A DNA stretch of 64,000 nt from Pseudomonas sp. A34-9 (lineage in GTDB: Bacteria; Pseudomonadota; Gammaproteobacteria; Pseudomonadales; Pseudomonadaceae), in assembly GCF_029543085.1 (NCBI RefSeq), contig NZ_CP119967.1, positions 5,358,501 through 5,422,500 on the forward strand, given 5' to 3'. The notes beneath the pieces are model-generated. The model was not told the DNA's origin. It did no database searches and worked only from the letters and a program-made list of their open reading frames with translations. A program made the translations under genes and the position numbers. Positions 1 to 11,929 of this stretch are shown one piece after another (position 1 is the first letter of the stretch; each line of letters begins with the position of its first letter).

Positions 1-128
1 TCGATCCCGCGTGGCGTACCGAGCCAGTGCACGGTGTAGCCGCGCGCCTGAAACTCGCGGGCACAGGCCAGCGCCGGGAACACGTGGCCGCCGGTGCCGC
101 CGGCCATGATCAATACGTTAGCGCCCAT
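1..128 (-). CDS. murG: UDP-N-acetylglucosamine transferase MurG, N-terminal part (window edge)
   Basis: Only the first 42 or so codons are present; the rest lies beyond the window. The visible N-terminus reads [20 protein letters not shown], with the glycine-rich [10 protein letters not shown] loop typical of MurG. MurG is a glycosyltransferase acting at the inner face of the inner membrane that adds GlcNAc to lipid I to give lipid II. The ATG at 126-128 overlaps the end of ftsW by 11 bases, as expected for the tightly packed dcw operon. Identity is secure from the motif and from gene order. Confidence 0.93.
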   Translation of the reverse strand, partial: MGANVLIMAGGTGGHVFPALACAREFQARGYTVHWLGTPRGI

Positions 129-1335
129 GATTCGGCTCCTCGGCGAAGTCGCTCTCATGGAATTCCATCTCTTCACTGCCCAGGTGGGTCCGACTCTCCC
201 ACTCGATCCGCAGCAACAAGCCGAGACAGGCACAGCAGATCACCAACGAGCTGCCGCCATAACTGAGGAACGGCAAGGTCAGACCCTTGGTTGGCAGCAG
301 GCCGACGTTCACGCCGATGTTGATCAGGAACTGACCAATCCACAGGAACGACAGACCGTAAGCCACATACGCGGCGAAGAACTGCTTGGCTTTCTCGGCC
401 CACAAGCCGATGTACATGCCGCGAATACACACGAACACGAACAGCGCGACGGTGCACAGCGAACCGACGGCGCCGAGCTCTTCAGCGAGAACCGAGAACA
501 CGAAGTCAGTGTGCGCTTCCGGCAGGTAGAACTGCTTCTGCACGCTGTTGCCCAGGCCGACGCCCAGCCATTCACCGCGACCGAACGCGATCAAGGCTTG
601 CGACAACTGATAGCCGGCGCCGAACTGGTCGGCCCACGGGTCGGCGAAGTTGGTCAGACGCGCCATACGATACGGCTGCATCTGAATCAGCAAGACCACG
701 GCCCCGACTGCCAATACCACCATCAGCGAGAAGCGGAACAGCCCGACCCCGCCCAGAAACAGCATCGCTGCCGCAGCGCCCATCATTACCACGGTGGCAC
801 CGAAGTCCGGCTCCATCAGCAACAAACCGGCCATCGGCAGCAGCACGATGAATGGCTTGAAGAAGCCCATCCAGCTCTCGCGCACTTCTTTCTGACGCCG
901 CACCAGATAACCGGCGAGGTAAATCACCACGAACACTTTGGCGATTTCCGACGGCTGCACGTTGAAGAAGCTGAAACCGATCCAGCGCATCGAACCGTTC
1001 ACTTCGCGGCCGATGCCCGGGATGATCACCATCACCAGCAAACCGAACGCACCAATCAACATCAGCCAGCCGAGGCGTTGCCAGGTGGCGATCGGAATCA
1101 TCATGGTGACGATGCACGCGCCCAGACCGAGCACCACATAGATCAAGTGGCGGGTCATGTAATACAGCGCGCTGCCCGACTGTGCCGCGCCGACCTCGGT
1201 CGATGCCGAGGCGATCATGATCAGGCCCAGGCCGAGTAACGCCAGGCAACCGGCGAGCATCGGGAAGTCGAGGTCGATGCCGCGCCCGGTGATGATCGGC
1301 GATGGATACGGCTTGATGATATTGCGCAGGCTCAT
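118..1335 (-). CDS. ftsW: Septal peptidoglycan polymerase FtsW (SEDS family)
   Basis: This 405-residue polytopic membrane protein has about ten hydrophobic segments and the SEDS signatures, including the stretch near residues 285-300 ([12 protein letters not shown]) and the C-terminal [18 protein letters not shown] block. FtsW polymerises lipid II into septal glycan together with the transpeptidase PBP3, which is encoded upstream as ftsI. The ATG overlaps the end of murD by four bases (ATGA-type junction), so translation is probably coupled. Length is normal for the family. Confidence 0.97.
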   Translation of the reverse strand: MSLRNIIKPYPSPIITGRGIDLDFPMLAGCLALLGLGLIMIASASTEVGAAQSGSALYYMTRHLIYVVLGLGACIVTMMIPIATWQRLGWLMLIGAFGLLVMVIIPGIGREVNGSMRWIGFSFFNVQPSEIAKVFVVIYLAGYLVRRQKEVRESWMGFFKPFIVLLPMAGLLLMEPDFGATVVMMGAAAAMLFLGGVGLFRFSLMVVLAVGAVVLLIQMQPYRMARLTNFADPWADQFGAGYQLSQALIAFGRGEWLGVGLGNSVQKQFYLPEAHTDFVFSVLAEELGAVGSLCTVALFVFVCIRGMYIGLWAEKAKQFFAAYVAYGLSFLWIGQFLINIGVNVGLLPTKGLTLPFLSYGGSSLVICCACLGLLLRIEWESRTHLGSEEMEFHESDFAEEPNHGR

Positions 1336-2678
1336 GCCAGATCCTCCACGGCGCGGACGAACTGGTGACCACGGTCTTCGTAATTCTTGAACATGTCGAA
1401 ACTGGCGCAGGCCGGCGACAGCAGCACCACATCACCCGGCTGGGCGGCGGCACGGCATTGCGCGACGGCGTCGACCAGCGAATTGGCGCGAATCAAAGGC
1501 ACGGCGTCGCCGATGGCCTCGCCGATCTTGTCGGAGTCGCGGCCCATCAGGATCACGGCGCGGCAGTTGGCCGCCACCGAATCGCGCAGATCGTTGAATT
1601 CGGCACCCTTGCCATCACCGCCGGCGATCAGGATTACCTTGCCGTCGATGTCCGCGCCGAGGCCTTCGATGGCCGCCAGCGCGGCGCCAACGTTAGTGGC
1701 CTTGGAATCGTTGTAGTAAGCGACGCCATCGAGATCACGCACCCACTGGCAGCGATGTTCGAGGCCGGCGAACGCGCGCAGGGCCGAGAGCATGGCGTCG
1801 AACGGCAAGCCCACGGCATGCCCCAGCGCCAATGCCGCGAGGGCGTTGGACTGGTTGTGTGCGCCGCGAATCTTCAGCTCACGCACCGGCATCAGGTTCT
1901 GGAATTCGAAGGCCAGATACCTCTCGCCGTCTTCTTCACGAATACCGAACGCCTTGAAATCCGGTTTGGTCAGGCCGAAGGTCCAGCATGGCTGGCCCTC
2001 GCCCATCAGCGGACGGCTCAGCGCGTCCTGACGGTTGACCACGAACTGCTTCGCACCACGGAAGATCCGGTGCTTGGCCAAGTGGTACGCCGGCAGACCG
2101 CTGTAGCGATCCATGTGGTCTTCGCTGATGTTCAGCACGGTGGCCACTTCAGCGTTGAGCTGGTCGGTGGTTTCCAGCTGGAAGCTCGACAGCTCCATCA
2201 CGTACAGCTCGACGTCGTCGCTGAGCAGGTCCAGCGCCGGGGTGCCGAGATTGCCGCCGACGGCGACGCGTATGCCGGCCGCAGCCGCCATCTCGCCGAC
2301 CAGGGTGGTCACGGTGCTTTTTGCGTTGGAACCGCTGATGGCCACGATCGGCGCCTGCGCGTTACGCGCGAACAGCTCGATATCGCCGGACAGTTTCACG
2401 CCACGGGCCGCAGCGGCTTGCAGGGCCGGGGTCGCCAGTGCCAGGCCGGGGCTCACGTAAAGCTCGTCGGCACGGCACAGGAATTCGACGTCCAGCTCGC
2501 CACAACGCACTTCCACGTGCGGATAGTCACGCTTGAGCGTGGCCAGTTCCGGTGGATTTTCCCGCGTATCCGCCACGGCAAACGACGTGCCCCGGTTCGC
2601 CAGGAAGCGAACCAGGGACATGCCGCTCTTGCCGAGGCCGACAACAATGCGGAAGTGGTCAGAAGCGATCAGGGACAC
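1332..2678 (-). CDS. murD: UDP-N-acetylmuramoylalanine--D-glutamate ligase MurD
   Basis: This 448-residue cytoplasmic Mur ligase adds D-glutamate to UDP-MurNAc-L-Ala. The N-terminal domain carries a Rossmann-like VVGLGKSGMS motif. The ATP loop around residues 114-122 reads GSNAKSTVTT rather than the textbook GTNGKST, a variant I also associate with other pseudomonads. The NISEDHMDRY motif follows near residue 185 and ACASFDMFKNYEDRG near the C-terminus. It follows mraY by five bases and overlaps ftsW by four. Confidence 0.97.
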   Translation of the reverse strand: MSLIASDHFRIVVGLGKSGMSLVRFLANRGTSFAVADTRENPPELATLKRDYPHVEVRCGELDVEFLCRADELYVSPGLALATPALQAAAARGVKLSGDIELFARNAQAPIVAISGSNAKSTVTTLVGEMAAAAGIRVAVGGNLGTPALDLLSDDVELYVMELSSFQLETTDQLNAEVATVLNISEDHMDRYSGLPAYHLAKHRIFRGAKQFVVNRQDALSRPLMGEGQPCWTFGLTKPDFKAFGIREEDGERYLAFEFQNLMPVRELKIRGAHNQSNALAALALGHAVGLPFDAMLSALRAFAGLEHRCQWVRDLDGVAYYNDSKATNVGAALAAIEGLGADIDGKVILIAGGDGKGAEFNDLRDSVAANCRAVILMGRDSDKIGEAIGDAVPLIRANSLVDAVAQCRAAAQPGDVVLLSPACASFDMFKNYEDRGHQFVRAVEDLA

Positions 2679-2683
2679 TCGTT

Positions 2684-3766
2684 CTACCTCAGCTTCAGGG
2701 TGGCAAGGCCGATCAGCACGAGAATCACGGTGATGATCCAGAAACGGACGATCACGCGCGGCTCGGGCCAGCCCTTGAGTTCAAAATGGTGGTGGATCGG
2801 TGCCATGCGGAACACACGGCGACCGGTCAGCTTAAAGGACGCAACCTGAATGACGACTGACAGGGTTTCCATCACGAACACGCCGCCCATGATGAACAGG
2901 ACGATTTCCTGACGGACGATCACCGCGATGGTGCCCAACGCTGCGCCGAGTGCCAGTGCACCGACGTCGCCCATGAACACTTGCGCCGGATAGGTGTTAA
3001 ACCAGAGAAAGCCCAGACCGGCACCGATCAACGCACCGCAGAACACGATCAGCTCGCCCGCGCCCGGCACATACGGGATCAACAGGTATTCGGCGAATTT
3101 CACGTTACCCGACAGGTAGCAGAAGATGCCCAGACCACCGCCAACCATCACGGTCGGCATGATCGCCAGACCGTCGAGGCCGTCAGTCAGGTTGACCGCG
3201 TTACTCGAACCGACGATCACAAAGTAGGTCAGCACGATGAAACCGAGGCCCAGCGGAATGCTGTAGTCCTTGAGCATCGGCAGGATCAGCGTGGTTTCCA
3301 CCGGGGTGGAAGCCGTCATATAAAGGAAGATCGCCGCGCCGAGGCCGAACACCGACTGCCAGAAATACTTCCAGCGGCTCGGCAGGCCACGCGAGTTCTT
3401 CTCGATGACTTTGCGGTAATCGTCGACCCAGCCGATGGCGCCGAACAACAGGGTCACCAGCAAAACAGTCCAGACGTAACGGTTGCTCAGGTCAGCCCAA
3501 AGCAATGTGCTGACACCGATCGAAGACAGAATCAGCGCGCCGCCCATGGTCGGGGTACCCGACTTGGACAGGTGCGATTGCGGACCATCGTTACGCACGG
3601 ATTGACCGATCTGACGGTTCTGCAAAGTGCGGATCATCCACGGGCCATAGCACAGCGACAAAACCAGCGCGGTCAGCACACCGAGAATCCCGCGCAGGGT
3701 CAGGTACTGAAAGACCGCGAAGCCTTTGTAGAACTGTTGCAGATACTCCGCTAGCAGCAGCAGCAT
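2684..3766 (-). CDS. mraY: Phospho-N-acetylmuramoyl-pentapeptide transferase MraY
   Basis: MraY transfers phospho-MurNAc-pentapeptide to undecaprenyl phosphate, making lipid I in the inner membrane. The 360-residue product has about ten membrane spans, the GTPTMGG motif near residue 70, the [10 protein letters not shown] aspartate-rich motif and the [11 protein letters not shown] motif near the C-terminus. I start it at [11 protein letters not shown]: the reading frame opens nine codons earlier, but the ATG at 3764-3766 matches the family length and abuts the murF stop with a one-base overlap. Confidence 0.97.
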   Translation of the reverse strand: MLLLLAEYLQQFYKGFAVFQYLTLRGILGVLTALVLSLCYGPWMIRTLQNRQIGQSVRNDGPQSHLSKSGTPTMGGALILSSIGVSTLLWADLSNRYVWTVLLVTLLFGAIGWVDDYRKVIEKNSRGLPSRWKYFWQSVFGLGAAIFLYMTASTPVETTLILPMLKDYSIPLGLGFIVLTYFVIVGSSNAVNLTDGLDGLAIMPTVMVGGGLGIFCYLSGNVKFAEYLLIPYVPGAGELIVFCGALIGAGLGFLWFNTYPAQVFMGDVGALALGAALGTIAVIVRQEIVLFIMGGVFVMETLSVVIQVASFKLTGRRVFRMAPIHHHFELKGWPEPRVIVRFWIITVILVLIGLATLKLR

Positions 3767-5133
3767 TAATGTTTCTCCAGACTGGACCCGCACAGAGCCG
3801 CAACGATGTTTTCCATCGCTGCACTGCGCGAACCCTTGATCAAAATGGTGGTGTTTGTGTCCTGCTCGGCGTCGAGGGCCTGAATCAGTTCGGCTTGGCT
3901 GCCGAAGTGATGCGCCTGCTCACCGAAAGCGTTTACGGCGTGAACCATGTTTGGTCCAACGGCATAAAGCGCGGAAACCTTGCCCCGGGCGTACTCGCCC
4001 ACGTCGCGGTGCCCCTGCTCCGCCCAATCGCCCAACTCGCCGATATCTCCGAGCACCAGGACGGTGCGGCCGGAAAAGCCGGCGAGTATATCAACGGCCG
4101 CGCACATAGAGGTGGGGTTTGCGTTGTAAGTGTCATCGATCACGCGCATGCCGTTCTTCGCCAGCTGCGCGACGGTGCGACCCTTGACCGGTTGTACCGC
4201 GCCAAGCCCGGTAGTGATGCCGAACAGCGACACGCCCAAAGCGTGAGCGGCAGCGGCGGCGGCCATGGAGTTGGCGACGTTGTGGGTGCCGAGCAGGTTC
4301 AGTTGAACGCGCTCGACACCTTCAGGTGTGTGCAGATTGAAGGCCGGGCAACCACGGGCATCGGTGCTCAAGTCGCTGGCGTAGAAGTCCGCCTGCGAAT
4401 TGCTCAATGCAAAGGTCAGCACTTTGCGAGCGCCCGCACGGGTCTTCCAGATACCGAAGGCTTTGTCATCGAGGTTGAGCACGGCGACACCATCAGCCGC
4501 CAGCCCATCGATGATTTCGCCTTTGGCTTCGACGATTTTTTCCGGCCCGCCAAACTCACCAACGTGAGCGGTGCCGGCATTGTTGAGGATCGCCACGTGC
4601 GGCTTGGTCAGCCCGACGGTGTAGGCGATTTCGCCAAGACGCGAGGCGCCCAGTTCGATCACGGCCGACGTGTGCTCCGGGGCCAGTTCGAGCAGGGTCA
4701 GCGGCGCGCCGAGGTCGTTGTTCAGATTGCCACGGGTGGCCAGCACCGGACCGCGCGTGCGCAGGATGCTCGCGAGCATTTCCTTGACGGTGGTCTTGCC
4801 GCTGGAACCGGTGATCGCGGCGACTGGCTGAGTGAAGGCCGCACGGTTCAGCGCGCCCAACTGGCCGAGCGCCTGACGGGTGTCTTTGACCAGCAGTTGC
4901 GGCAGCGTGCTGTCGGCGACTTCACGCTCGACCAGCGCAGCCACCGCGCCTTTGGCGGCGACGTCGTTCAAGTAGTCATGACCGTCGAAACGCGGCCCGG
5001 TCAGGGCAATAAACAGTTGCCCAGGCTGGATCGCACGGCTGTCGATGCTGACGCCGTCGAAGCTGGCATCGGCGGCGATCAAACGTGCATTGAGCGCGTT
5101 GGTCAATTCGCTGAGGTTCAGGGCCTTAAGCAT
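3766..5133 (-). CDS. murF: UDP-MurNAc-tripeptide--D-alanyl-D-alanine ligase MurF
   Basis: A 455-residue Mur ligase that adds the D-Ala-D-Ala dipeptide to the cytoplasmic peptidoglycan precursor. The ATP loop reads [12 protein letters not shown] near residue 110, and the [10 protein letters not shown] motif characteristic of MurF lies near residue 335. It overlaps murE by eight bases upstream and mraY by one base downstream, so it sits within one transcript. Length and domain order are normal. Confidence 0.97.
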   Translation of the reverse strand: MLKALNLSELTNALNARLIAADASFDGVSIDSRAIQPGQLFIALTGPRFDGHDYLNDVAAKGAVAALVEREVADSTLPQLLVKDTRQALGQLGALNRAAFTQPVAAITGSSGKTTVKEMLASILRTRGPVLATRGNLNNDLGAPLTLLELAPEHTSAVIELGASRLGEIAYTVGLTKPHVAILNNAGTAHVGEFGGPEKIVEAKGEIIDGLAADGVAVLNLDDKAFGIWKTRAGARKVLTFALSNSQADFYASDLSTDARGCPAFNLHTPEGVERVQLNLLGTHNVANSMAAAAAAHALGVSLFGITTGLGAVQPVKGRTVAQLAKNGMRVIDDTYNANPTSMCAAVDILAGFSGRTVLVLGDIGELGDWAEQGHRDVGEYARGKVSALYAVGPNMVHAVNAFGEQAHHFGSQAELIQALDAEQDTNTTILIKGSRSAAMENIVAALCGSSLEKH

Positions 5134-6588
5134 GGGCTACCTCCCAAGCGGTCAGGGCGTGATCGGCCTCGACCAGATCGGAGAAAGCGTGGCGCTCGCC
5201 ATTGATTTCCTGATAGTCCTCGTGACCTTTACCGGCCAGGACAATCACGTCGTCAGCCGAAGCACCGGCAATCAGTTGCGCAATCGCCTGGCCACGGCCG
5301 GCGACGAAGGTGACTTTATCCACAGCCGTAAAACCGGCGCGGATATCATCGAAAATCACCGCTGGATCTTCGGTACGCGGGTTGTCGTCGGTGACCAGCA
5401 CCTGATCGGCCAGACGCTCGACCACTTCAGCCATCAACGGACGTTTGCCGCGGTCACGGTCACCGCCGCAGCCGAACAGGCACAGCAGCTGACCTTTGAC
5501 GTGCGGGCGCAACGCGGTCAGGACTTTTTCCAGGGCATCCGGGGTGTGGGCGTAATCGACTACCACCAACGGCTGCGTGCCACCGCCAAGACGCTGCATG
5601 CGCCCGGCCGGGCCTTCAAGTTTCGGCAGCACTTTGAGAATTTCGTCGAGCGCGTAGTCCAGACCGAGCAAGGCGCCAACGGCGGCCATTACGTTGCTCA
5701 GGTTGAAGCGACCGAGCAAGGTGCTGCGCAGATGATGCTCACCCTGCGGCGTGACCAGCGTGGCGCGCACGCCGTGGTCATCGAACTGCGCTTCGCGGCA
5801 GTACAGATAGGCGCTGCTGTCGAGCAGGCTGTAGGTGATCAGGCGCGACTCACGTTTTTCAGCGGCCAGTTGCCGGCCGAATTCGTCGTCGAGATTGACC
5901 ACGCGGCACTTCAAATCATTCCAGGCGAACAGCTTGGCCTTGGCCTCGGCGTACGCTTGCATGGTGCCGTGATAATCCAGGTGATCGCGGGACAGGTTGG
6001 TCATCACCGCAACGTCAAACGCCAGCGCAGTGACGCGGCCCTGATCCAGACCGTGGGACGACACTTCCATGGCCACGGCTTTGGCGCCGGCCTTTTTCAG
6101 GTCGCCCAAGGTCGCTTGTACAGCGATCGGGTTTGGCGTGGTGTGCAGACCGCTTTCCAGTGCGCCATAAAAGCCGGAACCCAGGGTACCGACAATGCCG
6201 CAATGCTGACCGAGCAAATCCAGCGCCTGCGCAACCAATTGGGTCACGCTGGTCTTGCCGTTGGTGCCGGTCACGCCGATCAGGTTCAGGTGATGGCTTG
6301 GCTCGCCGTAAAAACGTCCGGCGATGTCCGACAACTGCGCCGCCAGACCTTTGACCGGGATCAGCGGCACGTCAGTGATCGGCAGCACGGTGGCGCCTTC
6401 AACTTCATAAGCAACCGCAGCCGCACCACGTTGCAGGGCATCGGCAATGTGCGCACGGCCATCGAATTTGCCGCCGGGCACGGCGAGGAACAAATCGCCC
6501 GCGCGTACGTTGCGGCTGTCCAGCGCCAATTCACGGATCAACAGATCGTGGCCGGCGTGGGGGAATATCTTGTTCAGACTTAATGACA

Positions 6589-6589
<1 letters not shown>
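5126..6589 (-). CDS. murE: UDP-MurNAc-tripeptide synthetase MurE
   Basis: A 487-residue Mur ligase that adds meso-diaminopimelate to UDP-MurNAc-L-Ala-D-Glu. Visible motifs are the ATP loop TGTNGKTSVTQL near residue 108, the carbamylated-lysine region EVSSHGLDQGRV, and DDNPRTEDP near residue 400. DNPR is the motif that selects meso-DAP rather than lysine, as expected for a Gram-negative. Start and stop overlap neighbouring genes (one base with ftsI, eight with murF). Confidence 0.97.
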
Positions 6590-8617
<2,028 letters not shown>

Positions 8618-8621
<4 letters not shown>

Positions 8622-9565
8622 CGCAGCTTCTCCGCGACGCGCATGACGGCGCTACGGGAACGTGGGTTGGCTTTGAGTTCGGCGTCGGAGGCCGTCTGCG
8701 CTTTGCCATGGACTTTGATTTTCGGTTCGAACGCCACGTGGCGAACCGGCAGGTTGCGCGGCAGGTTGTCGGCTTCGCCTTTCACCAGCTTGCGCATGAA
8801 CAGTTTGACGATGCGGTCTTCCAGCGAGTGGAAGCTGATCACGACCAGACGGCCGCCGATTTCCAGGGCGTCCAGCGCGGCTTCGAGGCCGGCTTCCAGA
8901 TCACCCAGTTCGTTGTTGACGTGAATGCGCAAACCCTGAAATGCACGAGTGGCCGGGTTCTTGCCCTTTTCCCACGCCGGGTTGGCGACTTTCAACACTT
9001 CAGCCAGATCGGCAGTGCGCTCGAACGGCTTGATATCGCGGCGTTCGGCGACGGCGCGGGCCATGCGACCGGAGAATCGTTCTTCGCCGTATTCCTTGAA
9101 CACCCGGGCGATTTCTTCAGCCGGCGCGGTGTTGACGAATTCGGCAGCGCTGATGCCACGAGACGGGTCCATGCGCATGTCCAGCGGACCGTCGTTGAGG
9201 AAACTGAAGCCGCGTTCAGCGTCGTCGAGCTGCGGCGAAGACACGCCCAGGTCGAGCAGAATGCCGCTGACCTTGCCGCTCAGACCCTGCTCGGCAACCA
9301 CCGAACCGAGTTCGGCAAAGCTGCGCTGCACAACGACAAAGCGGCCGTCTTCGGCCGCTAGCGTTTGCCCGGTGGCAATCGCTTGAGGATCTTTGTCGAA
9401 TCCGATGAGCCGACCGTCCGTGCCGAGCTGGCTGAGGATCAACCGGCTGTGGCCGCCGCGCCCGAACGTACCGTCCAGATAGCAGCCATCAGGACGTACG
9501 GCGAGAGCCTCGACGGCTTCGTCAAGCAGTACGGTGATGTGGTTAAAGCCGCTATCAATAGTCAC
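8618..9565 (-). CDS. rsmH: 16S rRNA (cytosine(1402)-N(4))-methyltransferase RsmH
   Basis: The 315-residue product begins with the family pattern [13 protein letters not shown] and has the S-adenosylmethionine loop [12 protein letters not shown] near residues 29-40. The motifs [18 protein letters not shown] and [10 protein letters not shown] are also typical of RsmH (MraW). It methylates C1402 of 16S rRNA in the decoding site; RsmI, which modifies the same nucleotide's ribose, is encoded nearby at 10847-11719. It overlaps mraZ by four bases. Confidence 0.97.
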
Positions 9566-10017
9566 AGGATCAAATCACGCAGTTCATCAGGCATCGCGCC
9601 CGGTTGTTGAATGGCAGCAAGGTCAGCGGCAGATACCGCGTTCCATGCATCCTCGTCCCACAATTGGAACTTGTTCAGTTGGCCTACCAGCATCGCTTTC
9701 TTATCAAGCTTTGCGTATTCGCGCAGACGCGGCGGGACCAGAAAACGACCACTGCCATCGAGCTCGAGGTCGACGGCGTTGCCGATCAATAAACGCTGCA
9801 AGCGACGGTTCTCTTCGCGAAGCGAAGGGAGGGCGCGCAACTTGGTTTCAATAATTTCCCACTCGTCGAGCGGATAGACACACAGACACGGATCAACGGC
9901 ATCAATGGTCACGATCAATTGGCCGGAACTGCGCGAATCGAGCTCGTCACGGTACCGGCTCGGCATAGCGAGACGGCCCTTTGCGTCGAGACTGATAGCG
10001 TTAGCTCCGCGAAACAC
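9562..10017 (-). CDS. mraZ: Transcriptional regulator MraZ
   Basis: MraZ (151 residues) carries two AbrB-like SpoVT half-domains, each with a DxxGR-type motif ([15 protein letters not shown] and [16 protein letters not shown]). The start codon is GTG at 10015-10017. MraZ is a ring-forming DNA-binding protein that in E. coli represses its own dcw promoter. Three matching 10-bp repeats lie just upstream (10059-10085), which supports autoregulation here. First gene of the operon. Confidence 0.96.
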   Translation of the reverse strand: MFRGANAISLDAKGRLAMPSRYRDELDSRSSGQLIVTIDAVDPCLCVYPLDEWEIIETKLRALPSLREENRRLQRLLIGNAVDLELDGSGRFLVPPRLREYAKLDKKAMLVGQLNKFQLWDEDAWNAVSAADLAAIQQPGAMPDELRDLIL

Positions 10018-10058
10018 GTCTGCGTTTCTCCAATTTTTATCGTTTTGAGCTCAAAAAA

Positions 10059-10085
10059 CCCACTTCATGCCACTTTCCGCCACTT
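10059..10085 (-). promoter_or_regulatory. MraZ operator: three GTGG repeats at 10-bp period
   Basis: Read on the minus strand, three decamers follow each other without gaps: AAGTGGCGGA, AAGTGGCATG, AAGTGGGTTT. The invariant AAGTGG cores start exactly 10 bases apart, placing them on one face of the helix. The E. coli MraZ operator is also a set of three TGG-containing repeats spaced 10 bases apart just downstream of the promoter, so this is inferred to be the autoregulatory site. Confidence 0.8.
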
Positions 10086-10091
10086 GCGCAC

Positions 10092-10121
10092 ACTATAGGA
10101 ATGCGCCCACCACACCGTCAA
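10092..10121 (-). promoter_or_regulatory. Sigma-70 promoter of the dcw operon
   Basis: On the minus strand TTGACG (10116-10121) and TATAGT (10092-10097) are separated by 18 bases. Both hexamers match the consensus well. The predicted start lies at about 10084, inside the MraZ boxes, so bound MraZ would block initiation. Confidence 0.75.
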
Positions 10122-10419
10122 GGCGCGGATTAAAGGAAAACCCTTACAGAACGGAGATTTAGGAGCATAAAAGGAGGAGTAACGACAATCTGGCGCAGAG
10201 TTTCGACCCATAACTTGATGCAGCACTGATAGCTGCGCTCGAAAGTTAAAGTAATTTGTTAAGAGTAAGATTTTTTCGGTATTACAAAAGTGCTTCTGCT
10301 GTTGATTGAAGCAAGGTGGGAAATGGCTATTACTGCATTTGCCGCTGCCGAACTTTCAGAGCAGGCCTGCTGATATTACACAGCCCTGTCGCCAATGATT
10401 CAAGCAGGGAAAGAAAAAG
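10122..10419. other. Intergenic region between dcw promoter and rnpB
   Basis: About 300 bases, more AT-rich than the flanks, without a convincing open reading frame, hairpin terminator or repeat. It lies upstream of the mraZ promoter and downstream of rnpB on the minus strand. I see nothing further that I can support. Confidence 0.5.
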
Positions 10420-10778
10420 GTGGAGAGTCGATCTGTAAGCCGGGTTCTGTCTTGAACAGTCATTCGTCTACGATGGCCATCACTGGACATCTTTAGCAAC
10501 CTACCCGGTCCCAGCGCGGGCCACGCCTTGGGACCCTATTTGGTCTTGCTCCAAGTGGGGTTTACCTAGCCACGAACTGTTGCCAGACGTGCGGTGCGCT
10601 CTTACCGCACCTTTTCACCCTTACCGGCGCCGAAGCGCTTAGGCGGTTATTTTCTGTGGCACTTTCCGTAGGCTCACGCCTCCCAGGCATTACCTGGCAC
10701 TTCGCCCTATGGAGCCCGGACTTTCCTCCCCCCCCTAATTTTCATAGAGGGCAGCGACTGTCCGATCGACTCTCCGCC
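10420..10778 (-). ncRNA. rnpB: RNase P RNA (class A)
   Basis: On the minus strand the RNA begins near GGAGAGTCGATCGGACAGTC and ends near CTTACAGATCGACTCTCC, so the ends pair to form helix P1. The 3' part contains the AGAACCCGGCTTACAGATCG sequence conserved in bacterial RNase P RNA, and the 5' part the GGGCGAAGTGCC... GAGGAAAGTCCGGGC core. RNase P trims tRNA 5' leaders. Ends are approximate to a few bases. The place between mraZ and rsmI is the usual one in Pseudomonas. Confidence 0.95.
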
Positions 10779-10846
10779 GCGCAGGTTAACGGCAGAGCGC
10801 CTGAAGAACAAGCGCTAAAAGCCTCAAGACCGCTGTGGGCGACGGC

Positions 10847-11719
10847 TTACACGTCTTTTTGTTTGTCGAGCGCGACCTGATACAGCACGTTTTTACGCTC
10901 GCCGGTGATCTGCGCTGCCAAGGCGGCTGCGCGCTTGAGCGGCATTTCTTCGAGCAACAGATCAAGGATACGCATCGCCTCGCTGCTGACCGCGTCTTCA
11001 GACTCCGGCGCGGTCCAGCCGGCGACCAGCACTACGCATTCGCCGCGCTGCTGATTGCTGTCGGACTCGACGAACGCGCGCAGCTCGGCCAATGGCAGGC
11101 CCTTGAGTGTTTCAAAGGTTTTGGTGATTTCACGGGCGAGCAATGCCTGACGCTCACCGCCAAACACTGCTTCCATATCCTGCAGGCATTCAAGGATGCG
11201 GTGCGGGGCCTCGTAAAAGATCAGCGTGCGCGGCTCTTCTTTTACGGCTTCCAGGCGCGCCTTGCGCCCGACCGACTTGGCCGGCAGAAAACCTTCAAAG
11301 ATAAAGCGATCGGATGGCAGCCCCGCAGCCGACAGCGCTGCGATAAGCGCACAGGCCCCCGGCACCGGCACCACATTGATCCCGGCCGCACGCGCCTGAC
11401 GCACCAGGTGATAACCCGGATCGGAAATCAGCGGCGTCCCCGCATCGGAAATCAGCGCCACGTTATCACCGGCCAGCAAACGAGTAATAAAGCGACTACC
11501 TTCATCTCTTTCGTTGTGTTCGTGACACGCGGCCAGCGGCGTGCCAATCCCGAAGTGTTGCATCAGACGCGCCGAGTGACGCGTGTCTTCGGCAGCGATC
11601 AGCGCCACTTCGCGAAGGATTTTCAGGGCCCGGGCGCTGATGTCGTCCAGGTTGCCGATGGGCGTCGCCACCACATAAAGCGAGCCAGCAGCGGAATTCA
11701 AAGGACCTGGAGCAGTCAA
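10847..11719 (-). CDS. rsmI: 16S rRNA (cytidine(1402)-2'-O)-methyltransferase RsmI
   Basis: The product contains SLYVVATPIGNLDDISARAL and the following AAEDTRHSARLM motif of the RsmI tetrapyrrole-methylase-like family, which methylates the ribose of C1402 in 16S rRNA. The start is uncertain. An in-frame ATG lies at 11752, but it has no ribosome binding site and overlaps a TACAAT hexamer that could be the -10 box. I prefer the TTG at 11717-11719 (LTAPGPL), which has GAGG a suitable distance upstream and gives about 290 residues. Confidence 0.9.
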   Translation of the reverse strand: MTAPGPLNSAAGSLYVVATPIGNLDDISARALKILREVALIAAEDTRHSARLMQHFGIGTPLAACHEHNERDEGSRFITRLLAGDNVALISDAGTPLISDPGYHLVRQARAAGINVVPVPGACALIAALSAAGLPSDRFIFEGFLPAKSVGRKARLEAVKEEPRTLIFYEAPHRILECLQDMEAVFGGERQALLAREITKTFETLKGLPLAELRAFVESDSNQQRGECVVLVAGWTAPESEDAVSSEAMRILDLLLEEMPLKRAAALAAQITGERKNVLYQVALDKQKDV

Positions 11720-11929
11720 AGCGCACACCTCGTGTTCGGTAAAAGCGGGCATTGTAGCGCGTCACGCGACGGGCGATACGCCTGAGCCAAACCCGGTTTT
11801 GCCCGCAGTTGTGTGCTGTCGCAACATTTACTCCAGCTAAATTGCCCGTTTCACGCCACTAACATCGCGCCCCGGCCAGTGCTTGGGTACAATTCGACGC
11901 TAATTTGATCGAGTATCAGGAACACTTAC

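Noticed and set aside
1365..2849. 494-codon plus-strand frame across murD/mraY, with similar long plus-strand frames opposite the dcw genes
   Set aside because: Shadow frames typical of GC-rich DNA; His/Gln/Arg-rich, no motifs, and opposite well-recognised genes.
10656..10880. 74-codon plus-strand frame over RNase P RNA
   Set aside because: Lies within rnpB; the structured RNA explains the sequence.
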